DNA of 64,000 bases from Rhodococcus koreensis. GTDB lineage: Bacteria > Actinomycetota > Actinomycetes > Mycobacteriales > Mycobacteriaceae. The stretch's first letter is position 1, and the number at the start of each line of letters is the position of its first letter. The position numbers were made by a program, and so were the translations under genes. Location: positions 186,001-250,000 of the forward strand of contig NZ_FNSV01000004.1 in the NCBI RefSeq assembly GCF_900105905.1. Reading direction: 5' to 3'. Under the pieces are notes generated by a model, which saw nothing but the letters and a program-made list of their open reading frames with translations, ran no database searches and was not told where the DNA came from. Positions 33,896 to 43,763 of this stretch are shown piece after piece.

Positions 33896-35770
33896 TCAGC
33901 GCTGTGTCAAGAGTGCTTCGATGAGCGCGGTTGCTGATGCGGTTTTTGCGGCGGTTTTCGTGGTTGCGTCGGCGGTGGCGGTGTGGCCGGCGAGGTGCAC
34001 GGTGGCGGTGAATCGGGGCGCGTGCGCGGGCCCGTCGGTGCGGAACTCCCACTCGGGTGGGGCCTGATGGTTGTTCTGGGCGAGGCTCATCAACCAGGCG
34101 ATGGGGTTGGACAGCGCCTTGGATTTCTTCGCCCCGTCCAGGTTGAACACGGCCGGACCGGTCGTATCGCGCGGCGGCGGTGAGATCGCCGGACCGGGAT
34201 CCGCGGACGCGGGCGGGGTAGCAGGCTGCGGGTTCTGAGGTGCTGCAGGCCATTCCGGTTCGGTGTCGGGGTGGTCGGTTCCGGTCAGCTGCGCGCGCAG
34301 CCCGGCCCAGAGGGCTGCCTGCTCGGCCGGCTTCTTCGCCGCCGCGATGGCCCAGGGTCCGCGGATGCCGAGGTGGGTGGCGCGGGCGGCGAACAGCGGG
34401 TGGTGGTCGGCGCCGCCGCGCCGGGTCTCGAGGTCGGTGGGGGGTTGGTCGGGGTGGGTTTGCCGCCACACCGACACCACACTCGGGCCGATCTCCGGAT
34501 GAGTATCGGCGAGGGTGTCGAGGACGCGGAGTTGGATCGGGCGCCAGGTGGGGTCGGCGGCGTCGATCAGGACTGCGACGTCCGGGGCGGTGAGCAGGTC
34601 GGCGTCGGCGCGGCGGGCGAGTTCGGCGGCGATCTCGGCGCGAAGCGGTGCGGTGGCGGCGGTTTTGAGGACCTTGTGGAAGGTGCGGGCATCGAGGGCG
34701 GTGAGGTCGCGGGCCGCCTCTTGGGTGACGTGGCGGTGGTCGGCGTGTTTGAAGTGGTTCTTCTTCGCCTCCCGAGCCTGGCGGGTGCGCCGGTTCAGGT
34801 CGGCGCCGAGGGCAGCCAACTGATCCGGGGTGTAGGGGGTGGGGGTGTGGTCGAGGTGGGCGAGGATGATCCGCTGGTTGATCAGGTCGGCCACCCGCCG
34901 CAGCGGGGAGGTGACATGGGCATAGGCGCTCAGACGAAGACCGGAATGTCCGTGGACCGTCGGATCGTACGTCGCGGCCCGCAGCGTCGACAGCAGCCGT
35001 CCGCGGAGTTTCGCGAACAGGTCCGGGTCCCCGGCCGCGGCGGCGATCTCGGTCATCAGCTCGTCGGCGGGGCCGGCGACCGGGTTGGGTCGGTGGTTGC
35101 GAAACAGGATCGGTAATCCCTGCTCCACACACCAGAGGGCGACGGCTTCGTTGGTGGCGATCATCAGTTCTTGGACGATGACGTAGGCGACGGTCCGCAG
35201 TTCGGCGGCGATCGCGACGATGGCCCCGTCCTCATTGGCCGCCCAGCCGCGGGTGAGGTCGTAGAACGCCAGCGCCCCGCCGTCGCGGCGGGCGCCGAGC
35301 AAGACGTGCGCGGCCGCATCCGCCGCAGCCAACTGGGCACGGAGTGGATGGGCCGGGTCGGTCAGGATGCCGGGCACCTGCGCGTGATCAACGGCCACAC
35401 ACCGACCCGACGGAATCTCTCCACGCCCGACGGTGACACCGTGCAGTCGGCCGTCGGGGGTGAGGGTGCCGGTGACCTGAAGGCTGGTCCGCGCGGCTTC
35501 GGTGGTCAGGGTGGCGGCCTGTTCGGCGGTGTCGCCGAGCATCGGGACGGTGCGGCCCGGCAGGTATCGGGTCTCGGCCCGCAGGAACGCCTGCTCGTCG
35601 GCGACCGACCCCAGGCCGACGACGTCGGCGACACCGGCGATATGAACTTCGACCGCCCAGCCGTGGCCGCCGGTGAGCGGGGTGACGGCGAAGGCGTCGT
35701 CGCGGTCCCGCGCAGTCGCGGAGTCGATCATCAGCAGTGTCGACAGGTCGGTGGTGGTCGGTGATGCCAT
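33896..35770 (-). CDS. RNB-domain ribonuclease with C-terminal dsRBD-like domain
   Basis: A 624-residue protein. Residues about 10-330 form an RNase II/R (RNB) catalytic domain; LMIDSATARDRDDAFAV holds the metal-binding aspartates and LSAYAHVTSPLRRVADLINQ the RNB signature. It lacks the N-terminal cold-shock domains of RNase R. The last 70 residues (NPIAWLMSLAQ...AAKTASATALIEALL) look like a double-stranded-RNA-binding domain, a rare partner. It would degrade structured RNA 3' to 5'. ATG 35770 has AAGGGGGC upstream, a G5 tract of the kind seen in the Hsp70/dynamin genes. Confidence 0.85.
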   Translation of the reverse strand: MASPTTTDLSTLLMIDSATARDRDDAFAVTPLTGGHGWAVEVHIAGVADVVGLGSVADEQAFLRAETRYLPGRTVPMLGDTAEQAATLTTEAARTSLQVTGTLTPDGRLHGVTVGRGEIPSGRCVAVDHAQVPGILTDPAHPLRAQLAAADAAAHVLLGARRDGGALAFYDLTRGWAANEDGAIVAIAAELRTVAYVIVQELMIATNEAVALWCVEQGLPILFRNHRPNPVAGPADELMTEIAAAAGDPDLFAKLRGRLLSTLRAATYDPTVHGHSGLRLSAYAHVTSPLRRVADLINQRIILAHLDHTPTPYTPDQLAALGADLNRRTRQAREAKKNHFKHADHRHVTQEAARDLTALDARTFHKVLKTAATAPLRAEIAAELARRADADLLTAPDVAVLIDAADPTWRPIQLRVLDTLADTHPEIGPSVVSVWRQTHPDQPPTDLETRRGGADHHPLFAARATHLGIRGPWAIAAAKKPAEQAALWAGLRAQLTGTDHPDTEPEWPAAPQNPQPATPPASADPGPAISPPPRDTTGPAVFNLDGAKKSKALSNPIAWLMSLAQNNHQAPPEWEFRTDGPAHAPRFTATVHLAGHTATADATTKTAAKTASATALIEALLTQR

Positions 35771-36223
35771 GGTCGCTTGCCCCCTTGCTTCACTACAGGT
35801 CTTCGACGATAACCGGCTCCGGACCCTGCGGGTCGCCGACACACGACGCCCTGGCCAACCCCCCAGGCAGGTGGCGTTTCTCGTGCGAGGTCCCAGGGAC
35901 TGGTGTGCGGTCAGCACTGCGGGGGTGTCACTACCCCGGCCGACGATGTGGACGGCCTTGGCGGTGATTCTCGCGGGGCAGCACCAGTGGTCGCGATGAG
36001 GACGCCGAGCCCGTCATCTGGCCGGACGCGATGGTGCTCCGCAATTCAGGTTTCCCGGCCTCGCCACGGACGGCGGTGGCCGCGGTGGGCGACGTGCTGG
36101 CTGGCGTTGGGTGGTCTCGTGGGGTGTCCTGCTCGACGTTGACGTCTCCGAGGCCCGGACATGATCGTCTGAGGCCGGTCCGCGAACGGTCACACCGCCA
36201 GCCCGCACGGGGCCTGTGTTTAC
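35771..36223. other. no gene recognised
   Basis: A plus-strand stretch around 36000-36100 (WPDAMVLRNSGFPASP) has some coding look but no start, ribosome site or clear end. The promoter of the RNB gene must lie near 35800. Confidence 0.3.
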
Positions 36224-36590
36224 GTGGAGTGGCCCACCCGGTGCGTCGGCACAAAGCCGGGGCCGAAGGGGGATGCGGTCCCCATCAGGGGGCGTTCCGG
36301 GGTGCACTGGAACTACACCTACGGCTCTGTACCCACCGAAAGCGACCAGCCGGTGGACGTGTATGCCACGGGCAGCCGGGATGACGTGCGGCGGGCGGCG
36401 GGGTGTGCTCGCCGACGACGAGTGGGACATCCTGTTCGAGGGCACCCGCACCGCACGCCAGGCGCAGCGCGCTATGGGCTCGGCGGTGAGCGTGGCCGGA
36501 GGAGCGCTGCGCGAAACAGTTTCTCGGCAATGGGTGCACCTGGGCAGCACGGGCAGCCGCTGCACCCGGACGGTGGCCGGAGCACCCTCG
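36224..36590 (+). pseudogene. possible frameshifted hypothetical gene
   Basis: From GTG 36224 a frame reads VEWPTRCVGTKPGPKGDAVP and stays coding for about 55 codons. After the G4 run at 36400-36403 the signal moves to the next frame (VLADDEWDILFEGTRTARQA) and fades near 36590. One base less in the run joins them. No family recognised. Between here and 36934 I see no further gene. Confidence 0.35.
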
Positions 36591-36934
36591 ACCTGTGTCG
36601 GGCACCGAGGATCGGTGCGGCAACGGCGAGACGGGATCCGGTTTCATAGTGGTGTCCGCCGGTAACTGGCCGCCAACGACCCGTTGCCGAGTGGTGGGGT
36701 CGCGGCGGCGTGCAGCCACGCCCACGGTGGTCGGGGTGTGTGGACATCGCGCAGTGTCGGTGACGACCTCTACGCTCACGGTGCGCGATGGCAGGTGGTA
36801 GCGACGAAGGCCGCGGACACTGTGTCCCCGGTCGCCGTGGACGGCCGCCCCGGTGCCGGATCAGTTGAGGACGGGAGATCGACATTCATTCACACAGCCA
36901 GGACTTTTATCTTGCGGAGACGACTCGTGCCACA

Positions 36935-37165
36935 GTGAAGGCTCGCACGCTGAACCGTGTGCAGTGGGCGTTCATTGCCGCCGCCGGTGCCTGTGCGGTG
37001 CTCTATCTCGTGTTTGACGCGTGGTGGTGGTTTCTGGCGATGGTCTTCGCGGCGGTGTCGGTTGTCGTGGCGATTTTTCACCTCTGGGTGGTGCGAAAGG
37101 GGTTGAAGGCGTCCCGCGCGTTTCGTGCCGTCGGTTCGATGGACTCGCAACACCGGGAGGGCTGA
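36935..37165 (+). CDS. small two-helix membrane protein
   Basis: A 76-residue protein starting at GTG 36935 ([11 protein letters not shown]) with two closely spaced transmembrane helices ([20 protein letters not shown] and [20 protein letters not shown]) and a basic tail. No family recognised. The ribosome site is weak. Confidence 0.65.
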   Translation: MKARTLNRVQWAFIAAAGACAVLYLVFDAWWWFLAMVFAAVSVVVAIFHLWVVRKGLKASRAFRAVGSMDSQHREG

Positions 37166-37638
37166 AGTCGGCCTTGTCGGATGTGGTGAAGGAGATCGGG
37201 CAGGGATGAGGTGATGGTGGCGTGTGCTATCCACATCCTCCCCGGAGCGGGGTCGCCGGGTGTGCCAGGTCTTCGACCGCCGGGCGGCTGCAGGTGAATC
37301 GGATCCGGCCGAGAATGCGTGTGCATTCCCGGCCCGGCCCGGCGTGTGCAGAGCTTCGCGAGTTCGCCGTACGCGGCCTTGCCCGGCAATTCGGTGAGCT
37401 CGGATGCAAACGACTGCCAGACGGCCTTGGTCCCCACGTATGCGTCCGGGGAGCCGGAGCAGTACCTGTCCGGGTCGGCGCCCCCCTTCGCCCCAGCCGC
37501 GGCGGTCGCGCTCGGTGATGGTGGTCCTGAGGACCTGTTCGCCGTCGGGCGTTCGACCCATTCCTGGGTGCGGCGGATCGGAAGCTGCCAGCACACATCG
37601 GGACGTCCCGGGTCGGCACCCCGCTGGTTCCCCACCAT
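37078..37638 (-). CDS. hypothetical protein (uncertain)
   Basis: A 186-codon frame from ATG 37638 with a convincing middle ([21 protein letters not shown], then [14 protein letters not shown]). The C-terminal part is less convincing and overlaps the convergent membrane-protein gene by about 90 bases, so the true end may be nearer 37200. No ribosome site, no family recognised. Confidence 0.4.
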   Translation of the reverse strand: MVGNQRGADPGRPDVCWQLPIRRTQEWVERPTANRSSGPPSPSATAAAGAKGGADPDRYCSGSPDAYVGTKAVWQSFASELTELPGKAAYGELAKLCTRRAGPGMHTHSRPDPIHLQPPGGRRPGTPGDPAPGRMWIAHATITSSLPDLLHHIRQGRLQPSRCCESIEPTARNARDAFNPFRTTQR

Positions 37639-37676
37639 GAGGAGATGCGGACGTACGGCGCGGCGAGGGGGATCGG

Positions 37677-39155
37677 TCAGCTCGCGTCGCTGGGGTCGGG
37701 GCCGGTCACGGCGAGGGCGGTGGCGGCAACGGCGGGATCCGTGCCGGTGATCGTGCCGCGTGTCTTCCCGGAGAGAAGTTCGAGGACGTCGAGCGTGGGG
37801 CTGGCGACGGCAGCGGTTCCGAGGGTCGGACTGCCCTTCGTGCGCCAGCCGAGGCCGAGCAGCAGGTTGCGGATCTCGCGGGTCCATTCCTCGGCCGGGA
37901 TGCCGCTGGCGACGACGGCGAGTGCCAGCCAGCCCGCCTGGCGGTCGAACTCGGTCCTGCTCACCGGCAGTCGGGACAGGATGTGTTGCCACAGCGCCAG
38001 TGGCTGGTTACCGCTCCGGCGGGCGAGCGCGGTCGGCGCCAGCCGGCCCTTGCGCACACTCACCAGGCCGAGCGCTCGCGCGCTGTCGCGGAGTTGCGCG
38101 ACCGGCCACGTGAGGTCTTCGCGGTTCGCCTTGCCGATCCACCAATCGGTGACGCCGGTCCGCTCGGCGAGCTGCTCGACCAGTGCCGGTGGAAGGTAGC
38201 CGGCGCTGGTCAGCCGCACCCCGTCACCGATCAGGTCAAGCAGTGTGACGTACGGCTCGATCAGGCGTGCGGCGTCGGCCTCGGTCACCTCGACCGCGGT
38301 GTGTGACGCCGACCGTTCCAGCAGCTGCGTGAGTGCCCGGTTGCCGCCCCGCTCCAGTTGCTCGACCATCGCGGCCAGTTCCCCGGCCACCCGGAGCGGC
38401 GCGGCCACCGTCGCCGCGAGGGCGGTGGCCTCGTCGACGTCGAACAGGTCGGGGTGCCAGTCGAGCGGTAGCCAGTCGCGGGCGTGGCCGGCGTCCTCGA
38501 ACGGGGGCGGGACGGACGACGGGTCGCATCCGCCGCGCACCCACGCCGCCAGCTCCGTGTAACCCCAGATCCCACCGCAATCCTCGGGCGGGCAGGCCAT
38601 CCGACCGCCGGTGCAGCGCACCTCGGCGGGCGGCTCGTCGAGGACCGCTTCCACCGCGAGCACGTGGTCCCAGCCGTCACCGAAGTCGTATTGGTACCAG
38701 AGGCGGTCACCGGTGCCGGTCAGCACCTGATCGAGCCGGACGCCGTTTTCGAGCACGCCGTCCTCGCCCTCCTCGACGTCGAACGGTGTGACGAAGTACG
38801 GCGACCGGGGATCACCACCCGTGCGGAACCGGTGCAGGTGGCCGTCGAACCACCCCATCGCCGCCTGGATCACCATGTGTAGCCGGTCGAGGGTGAGGTC
38901 GCCGGGCAGCTCGAGCCGCCGCCACACCGGCGGTTTGGCGCCGACCAGGTCGAGCCGGACCCGAAAGCCGCGGATGCGGGTCGGGGCATCACCGACCATG
39001 GGCTCGGGGGTTCGCAGCGCATTCTCGATCAACGCCATCGAACGATCCGCCCCGATCGCGCCCAAGAACGCCTGTTGCTGCTGCGGGGACAACTCGGCCA
39101 TGAGCTGCTCGGCGAGCCGTCGTACGTCGTCTGAGGTCGGCACGAGATCAGTCAA
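37677..39155 (-). CDS. plasmid pRiA4b ORF-3-like protein
   Basis: A 492-residue protein. Residues 60-200 hold the pRiA4b ORF-3 domain ([32 protein letters not shown]...FDGHLHRF...[12 protein letters not shown]), found on plasmids, in IS1096-type elements and on actinobacterial chromosomes. The rest is helical, with an [11 protein letters not shown] winged-helix-like stretch. The function of the family is unknown. Start at TTG 39155; a GTG a few codons later is possible. It stands alone. Confidence 0.85.
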   Translation of the reverse strand: MTDLVPTSDDVRRLAEQLMAELSPQQQQAFLGAIGADRSMALIENALRTPEPMVGDAPTRIRGFRVRLDLVGAKPPVWRRLELPGDLTLDRLHMVIQAAMGWFDGHLHRFRTGGDPRSPYFVTPFDVEEGEDGVLENGVRLDQVLTGTGDRLWYQYDFGDGWDHVLAVEAVLDEPPAEVRCTGGRMACPPEDCGGIWGYTELAAWVRGGCDPSSVPPPFEDAGHARDWLPLDWHPDLFDVDEATALAATVAAPLRVAGELAAMVEQLERGGNRALTQLLERSASHTAVEVTEADAARLIEPYVTLLDLIGDGVRLTSAGYLPPALVEQLAERTGVTDWWIGKANREDLTWPVAQLRDSARALGLVSVRKGRLAPTALARRSGNQPLALWQHILSRLPVSRTEFDRQAGWLALAVVASGIPAEEWTREIRNLLLGLGWRTKGSPTLGTAAVASPTLDVLELLSGKTRGTITGTDPAVAATALAVTGPDPSDAS

Positions 39156-39532
39156 CCATCGACGAGAACCGGCATGCCCCGCCGCTCCACGAACCAGCGC
39201 CCGCCGCCGCGATACTCGGTGTGCAGGCTCGTCCTGTCCCGATCGGCACCGCGCAGATCCAGGACTCGAGCAGGCACGTCTTCCGCACCCTGCGGTGAGG
39301 AATCTGAAGTGGCAGGTCGGGCTTCGTTGAACCTGCTGCGGGGCCGGACTTCGCCAGTGGATGTTGCTTGATTTCGCGTGAGTATCCGTGGTGGAGGATT
39401 CCCACGGCGAGACGGGTGACCAGTCGGTGGCGCCGATATGCTGGATGCCGCCGAACGGTATCCACGGACCTTCACCTGGCCCGACATGTGCGGACGCGGG
39501 AGCTCCCGATCGGTGGAGCAGAATGGGGTGCC

Positions 39533-40240
39533 ATGGACGATGCGGAGTTGGTCGAGCAGGTGCGGCGGCGTTGGGAGCAGGGTGTCCCGCCGAAGGTGAT
39601 CGCGCGTGCGCTGGGTGTGCGGCCGTCGGTGGTGGCGCCGGTGGTGCGACGAATCGCCGCGGAGGCCGACGTGTCCCGAGGCTTGGGGCGGGTGCTGGGG
39701 TGCTGGGTCAATTGTGGCTGGAGTGTCGGGCTGGGCCTCGACGGGCATCCGGAGTGGGCGGAACTGGATGCTCCCGCCGGTGAGGCCGAAGGCTTCGCGC
39801 AGGTGCTGGTGGCACGAGAGGGACGGCGTGGTCGGGCGACGCTGCGAGGGTACCTGGCCGACGTGCACTGCCTGGGGGTGAAGAACGCCCGTGATCCCGA
39901 AACCATGGACGCGGGCAGGATCCCCACCGCCATCCGCACCTACTATGCGGCGTTCGACCGTCCGGCGGTGGAGATTCCGATCGAACTCGGCCGCGAACTG
40001 ATCCTCGGGGCGGCGGCGTATGCGCGCGGACTCGGGTTCGAGCCCGCCGGCGCCTTCGATGAGGATGCCGCCGCGTTTCTGGGTGAGTGGGACGGGCCGG
40101 GTCGGATCGAGTTCGGTAGGGACGGTCAGCCGTTCTACCTCAACGGGCCCTACGACAATCCGGCTGCCGTCATTGCGACCCTCGAGCGATCCGTGGGGGC
40201 AGGGAACTTCCACGTCTCGGTGGCCGTGGGACCGATGTGA
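39533..40240 (+). CDS. hypothetical protein with N-terminal helix-turn-helix
   Basis: A 235-residue protein from ATG 39533. Residues 1-40 form a helix-turn-helix (LVEQVRRRWEQGVPPKVIARALGVRPSVVAPVVRRI), as in resolvases and sigma-like proteins. The rest is alpha/beta, including GCWVNCGWSVGLGLDGHPEW and YYAAFDRPAVEIPIELGRELIL, and resembles no family I can name. A DNA-binding sensor is possible. Diverges from the pRiA4b gene. Confidence 0.7.
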   Translation: MDDAELVEQVRRRWEQGVPPKVIARALGVRPSVVAPVVRRIAAEADVSRGLGRVLGCWVNCGWSVGLGLDGHPEWAELDAPAGEAEGFAQVLVAREGRRGRATLRGYLADVHCLGVKNARDPETMDAGRIPTAIRTYYAAFDRPAVEIPIELGRELILGAAAYARGLGFEPAGAFDEDAAAFLGEWDGPGRIEFGRDGQPFYLNGPYDNPAAVIATLERSVGAGNFHVSVAVGPM

Positions 40241-40403
40241 CCGCCACGAACACACCCGATACCGAGGGGAACGCCCGACTCCACGGGCCGTGAGCCGAGC
40301 CTCAGCCCACGCCGGCACGACAACGGCAACCGCCACGACCAACCGGACATCACAGGCGGGCCGGCATCGGTGTTCGGTCGGATCATGGTGGACAAGCGGG
40401 TCG

Positions 40404-40836
40404 ATGTTCGTTGTCGGCTGCACCGCGGGCGGTGTCCCCTACGGTTGTTTCGAGGACGAGCCGGACGGCGACGCATTCGGCGCTGTCGCCGCGGATCCGT
40501 TCGGCTGGCCTGGCACGCGGCCCCGGCCGGACGGCCGGATCCGGCCCGGCCCGGTCGACTCGACCCCGGTCCTCCATGTGTGCTATCGACGCCGGCACCC
40601 ACTTTTCGAGTGTGGCGGTGCCGAACGTGCATGCCGAGAACGGATTCGGTTGTGGTGGCGTGTCTCTCGGACCTGCCTCCAGATCCAAACCGGTCGCGGA
40701 TGGCTACTACGGGGCAGTCGGCCCACCGCGTTTCGAGCTGATCGTCAACGCACTGGCCGAGCATGCCGATCTGCCAGAGGCAACGCGGAATCTCGGAACG
40801 GTGGCGGATTCGCCACGTCACCGCCAACCGTTCTAA
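40404..40836 (+). pseudogene. frameshifted hypothetical gene
   Basis: From ATG 40404 the frame reads MFVVGCTAGGVPYGCFEDEP and stays coding for about 58 codons. Near 40575-40585 the signal moves by one base to a frame reading CAIDAGTHFSSVAVPNVHAE and ends at 40836. The joined product of about 143 residues looks complete. No family recognised. Confidence 0.5.
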
Positions 40837-41025
40837 AGATGTGCGCGGTCGGCTATCGGTGTCCGGCGCGCTGTCTGCGTTTGCGGGCGGTGTCCGGGCG
40901 GCGCCGCGGCCCGCTTGTCATCCTCGGGGATAGCACGAACGTGGTTGTCGGTGACGGTGGAGCTGCTCGGCGGATGTCATCGGCGGCGAGGACGTTCATC
41001 TCGTCGAACAGGATTGGTGCACCTG

Positions 41026-41517
41026 TCATCGACGAGCACCGGACCCGAAGGTGGTGGGGAAGGGGCTGGGTCCGAGCGTGAGGGTGACCGAGGTGGGGTG
41101 GAGTCCGACTTGCGGCCAGCTGGTGGTGATGGTCAGTGACCTGGTGGTCGGGTAGGTGCCGATCCAGTACTGCGGTGTGGTTCGATACGGCCCGGATCCG
41201 TCCTGCCCGGAATCGGGTGTCGGGTGGAACGGGTCGGCGAACCCGGCGAGGTCGTCGGCGCCGAGGTGCACGGCCAGGTAGGACCATTGCGCCGACCAGT
41301 CACCGGGGTCGGTCAGGGGCCGGGTTTCGTAGCGCGCGAAGTCGGCGCGGACACCGGTGACGCACAGTGTGAACCGCAGCCCCAGCCCGGACGCGAACGC
41401 GGTCGCCGCCGACAACTCGAGGGCGAGATCCTTTTCCGCCGCGATCGGCATGCCCGCGTGCACGACGATCCCTCCGGTGGTGGGCGGCGCGAGGGCCGGC
41501 CAACGATGGCGGCGCAT
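41026..41517 (-). CDS. hypothetical soluble protein
   Basis: A 163-residue protein, strand-rich (GLGLRFTLCVTGVRADFARY; TRSLTITTSWPQVGLHPTSVTLTL), in the style of small phage- or immunity-like proteins of this group. ATG 41517 has no strong ribosome site. No family recognised. Confidence 0.65.
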   Translation of the reverse strand: MRRHRWPALAPPTTGGIVVHAGMPIAAEKDLALELSAATAFASGLGLRFTLCVTGVRADFARYETRPLTDPGDWSAQWSYLAVHLGADDLAGFADPFHPTPDSGQDGSGPYRTTPQYWIGTYPTTRSLTITTSWPQVGLHPTSVTLTLGPSPFPTTFGSGARR

Positions 41518-41710
41518 GCTTCATCGTCGCATCACCCGGCCCCGCGGTGCCTGTGAATTTCCTGAGAGTCCCACTCCCAGAAAGTAATTTGAGGCCACAA
41601 CCTGAAGGCCGGTAACGGAAGATCGGGGTGCATATCCACCACAAGCGTGCTGCCGCCCGGCGAGCGTATCTGTCCGCTCCCCGGGTAGCGGGTGGGGCAT
41701 GCCGGCCGGA

Positions 41711-41944
41711 TCAGAGGGCGGCGGTGACCAGACCGGCGACGCCGGCGACCGCGACGAGCGCGAAAAGGGCCAGCGGAAACAATCCGAGGGCGGTGCCCGC
41801 CAGGGTCGTCAGCAAGGCCAGGCCGATGATCACGGCGATACCCGATTCCCAGGACTCGAGCAGCGCCATATCGGTCGGCGCAGCCTCGTCGCGGCCAGTG
41901 GCGGGCTGGGTGGTGCGCAAATGCGGGCCGGGGATGGCGGTCAC
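41711..41944 (-). CDS. two-helix membrane protein under CIRCE control
   Basis: A 77-residue protein from GTG 41944 with AAAGGATC upstream. After a soluble head of about 32 residues it has two transmembrane helices (SGIAVIIGLALLTTLAGTAL and LFPLALFALVAVAGVAGLVTA). A perfect CIRCE operator lies 64 bases upstream, so it should be repressed by HrcA and induced by heat or protein-folding stress. HrcA targets are normally groES-groEL and dnaK; a small membrane protein is unusual. No family recognised. Confidence 0.7.
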   Translation of the reverse strand: MTAIPGPHLRTTQPATGRDEAAPTDMALLESWESGIAVIIGLALLTTLAGTALGLFPLALFALVAVAGVAGLVTAAL

Positions 41945-42007
41945 GGGGTGCGGATCCTTTCTGGGCGTTGCTGGTTCGTGCGGGTCCCGGTATCGGGTGC
42001 AGAAAAT

Positions 42008-42034
42008 TTAGCACTCTCTATGGTGGAGTGCTAA
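42008..42034. promoter_or_regulatory. CIRCE operator (HrcA binding site)
   Basis: TTAGCACTC-N9-GAGTGCTAA, a perfect match to the CIRCE inverted repeat bound by the heat-shock repressor HrcA. It lies 64 bases upstream of the minus-strand membrane-protein gene. No groEL gene is near. On the plus strand no gene starts close by. Confidence 0.93.
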
Positions 42035-42547
42035 TGCATTGTTGCCGTCGGCATGTCGCGGTGAACGCCGTGGTCGACTGCAGACGGTGGGAGGCACCTC
42101 GGGTCAACCGCGGACAACGGACCCTCCCCCCGGGGGGCGGGCGGTCCAACCGTCGGCGGACCGGTTGCACGCAGCCGCTGCAGTCCTGCGCGTCCGGAGG
42201 TGCGTGCATCGGTAGTTGCACCGACGGTGCGGCGGAGTGCGCTGGGCGTGCAGTCTCATATCGGCCGGCGTCGCCGACGACGGCACTGATCGGCGGTGGC
42301 GAACCGCGGGCCGGCGAGCGGTGACGGATCCGTGGCTTCTGCCCTCGTCGGGGGGCTTTCGTGAGAGTTCACGGGGACGGGCCCGGTGCGGGGGGACGTG
42401 TCATCGGACCAGGTGGGCGTAGTGCGCCACTCGTGCGCGACGCGCTGAGTCTTCGCCCTTCATTGAGCCGGGACACTCGGGCTGCGAGGGGGTCGAGGAG
42501 CGGATCGCTACCCAACCCTAAAGAAGCTAAAAAAGCTAAAAGGGACG
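42035..42547. other. no gene recognised
   Basis: About 510 bases without a convincing gene. A GC palindrome, CCCCCCGGGGGG near 42126, is visible. The right end merges into the 5'-truncated ATPase relic. Confidence 0.4.
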
Positions 42548-43087
42548 TCCTGACCTTCCTGCGGCGTGCCGACCGACATTCCCTGGGTGCGGTGCCCCTC
42601 GACGAGGTGGCGCAGGCCATCCGGGAGCCGATCGAGGGCACCGAGCGCTCGATCGCCGAGGCCGACTGCCGCACCGCGGCGGAGGCCACGAACGGGTTAT
42701 CCGGTTCTGATTAAGCTTGTCGGATAACACATTTGGCGGCAGAACCGGACCGCGGCGGTGGTCTCCACCGGCGATGTCACCGTGGGTGTCGCCGCGGCCC
42801 GCCGCCGGATCGGATCGTTGGTCCTCGAGCCGAGCCTCGCGGGGATCTCCGACGTCGACCGGAGTTTCCTGGTCGCGATGTCGCAGGACGACGGCCCGAG
42901 CCGGATCGGCCAGATCGCCGTCCGACTCGGCGTGGACGGAACCTATGCCAGCCAGTACCGGTTGCGGCTGATCGACGCCGAACTGGTCGCGTCGGTCGGT
43001 CACGGGATGCTCGACTTCACCATGCCGTACCTGCGCGAGTACTTGCGCGAGCACGCCGCCGCGCTGGGGCTGCCGAGGCATTCCTGA
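42548..43087 (+). pseudogene. AAA ATPase relic (C-terminal part)
   Basis: Three pieces line up as the end of an archaeal-type AAA ATPase: FLRRADRHSLGAVPLDEVAQAI, then after an extra base near 42697 YPVLIKLVG followed by TAA in place of a tyrosine, then HIWRQNRTAAVV and the C-terminal winged-helix domain (DRSFLVAMSQDDGPSRIGQI...LREYLREHAA). The Walker motifs are missing. A frameshift, a stop and a 5' truncation make this a real relic. Confidence 0.65.
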
Positions 43088-43403
43088 ACTCTGAGGTCGC
43101 GCCGCCGGCGGATCCATCGGTTGCCGTGTGAAATGAACAACGCACGAATGCCACCGAACGTGCAGGTGAACCGCCCTGGTCGGAATCCTGGGGCGGGCCG
43201 GGATGTTGGACATGCGACCGAGTGGCGCCGGGGCCGCACGCTCCGGTATACCTCTGCAAACAGGGTGACCGGTTTCCTATATCGACACGGCGTAACCGGT
43301 ACCCCGTGGCCACATGAAGGCCTGACGCCCGTTCTCCCTGGCCCGGCGATCCATTCCCGGGCTCGGAGCAACGACGGGCCCGGAAACGGAAAGGGAATCG
43401 GCA
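43088..43403. other. upstream region of the WhiB gene, no other gene seen
   Basis: About 315 bases with no convincing coding frame. It must hold the WhiB promoter; the ribosome site AAAGGG is at its right end. Confidence 0.4.
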
Positions 43404-43763
43404 GTGTCACCCGCAGGAACCGCACCGCTACCGGCGTACCAGACCCCGACTGCCGGGGTGGGGTGGCAGGAGCGGGCCGCGTGCCGCGGACTCGACTCGT
43501 CGGTGTTCTTCTCCCCGGACACCGAACGCGGCCAGGCCCGGGCCCGGCGCGAAATGCGGGCCCAGCAGATCTGCCATAACTGCCCGGTGCTCGCCGCGTG
43601 CCGTGACCATGCCCTGGCGACGGGTGAACCGTACGGAACCTGGGGCGGGATGACCGAAACCGAGCGCAGGCGACATGCCCGCCGCCGCGGCGAACGCCGA
43701 TCGCTGCCACCGCGGCGACCGGAATCCGGCGATGCCGAACGCGAGTGGGCATCCGCCCGGTAG
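43404..43763 (+). CDS. WhiB-family iron-sulfur transcription factor
   Basis: A 119-residue WhiB-like protein. Four cysteines (RAACRGLD; QICHNCPVLAAC, spacing C-x2-C-x5-C) bind the Fe-S cluster, followed by GTWGGMTETERRRHARR, the conserved GGxT turn and basic tail. WhiB proteins bind sigma-A and control redox response, division or antibiotic tolerance. GTG start 43404 with AAAGGG nine bases upstream. A single gene near a CIRCE site and lsr2; which WhiB subclass is not clear. Confidence 0.92.
   Translation: MSPAGTAPLPAYQTPTAGVGWQERAACRGLDSSVFFSPDTERGQARARREMRAQQICHNCPVLAACRDHALATGEPYGTWGGMTETERRRHARRRGERRSLPPRRPESGDAEREWASAR

Noticed and set aside
39152..40423. Minus-strand open frame of 423 codons
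   Set aside because: Antisense to the helix-turn-helix gene at 39533-40240, which has a better start, motif and codon use.
42119..42150. CCCCCCGGGGGG palindrome, considered as a fourth 6C-like RNA
   Set aside because: The C-run is in the stem rather than in a loop, and the GTTCC start and -10 spacing shared by the three accepted copies are absent.
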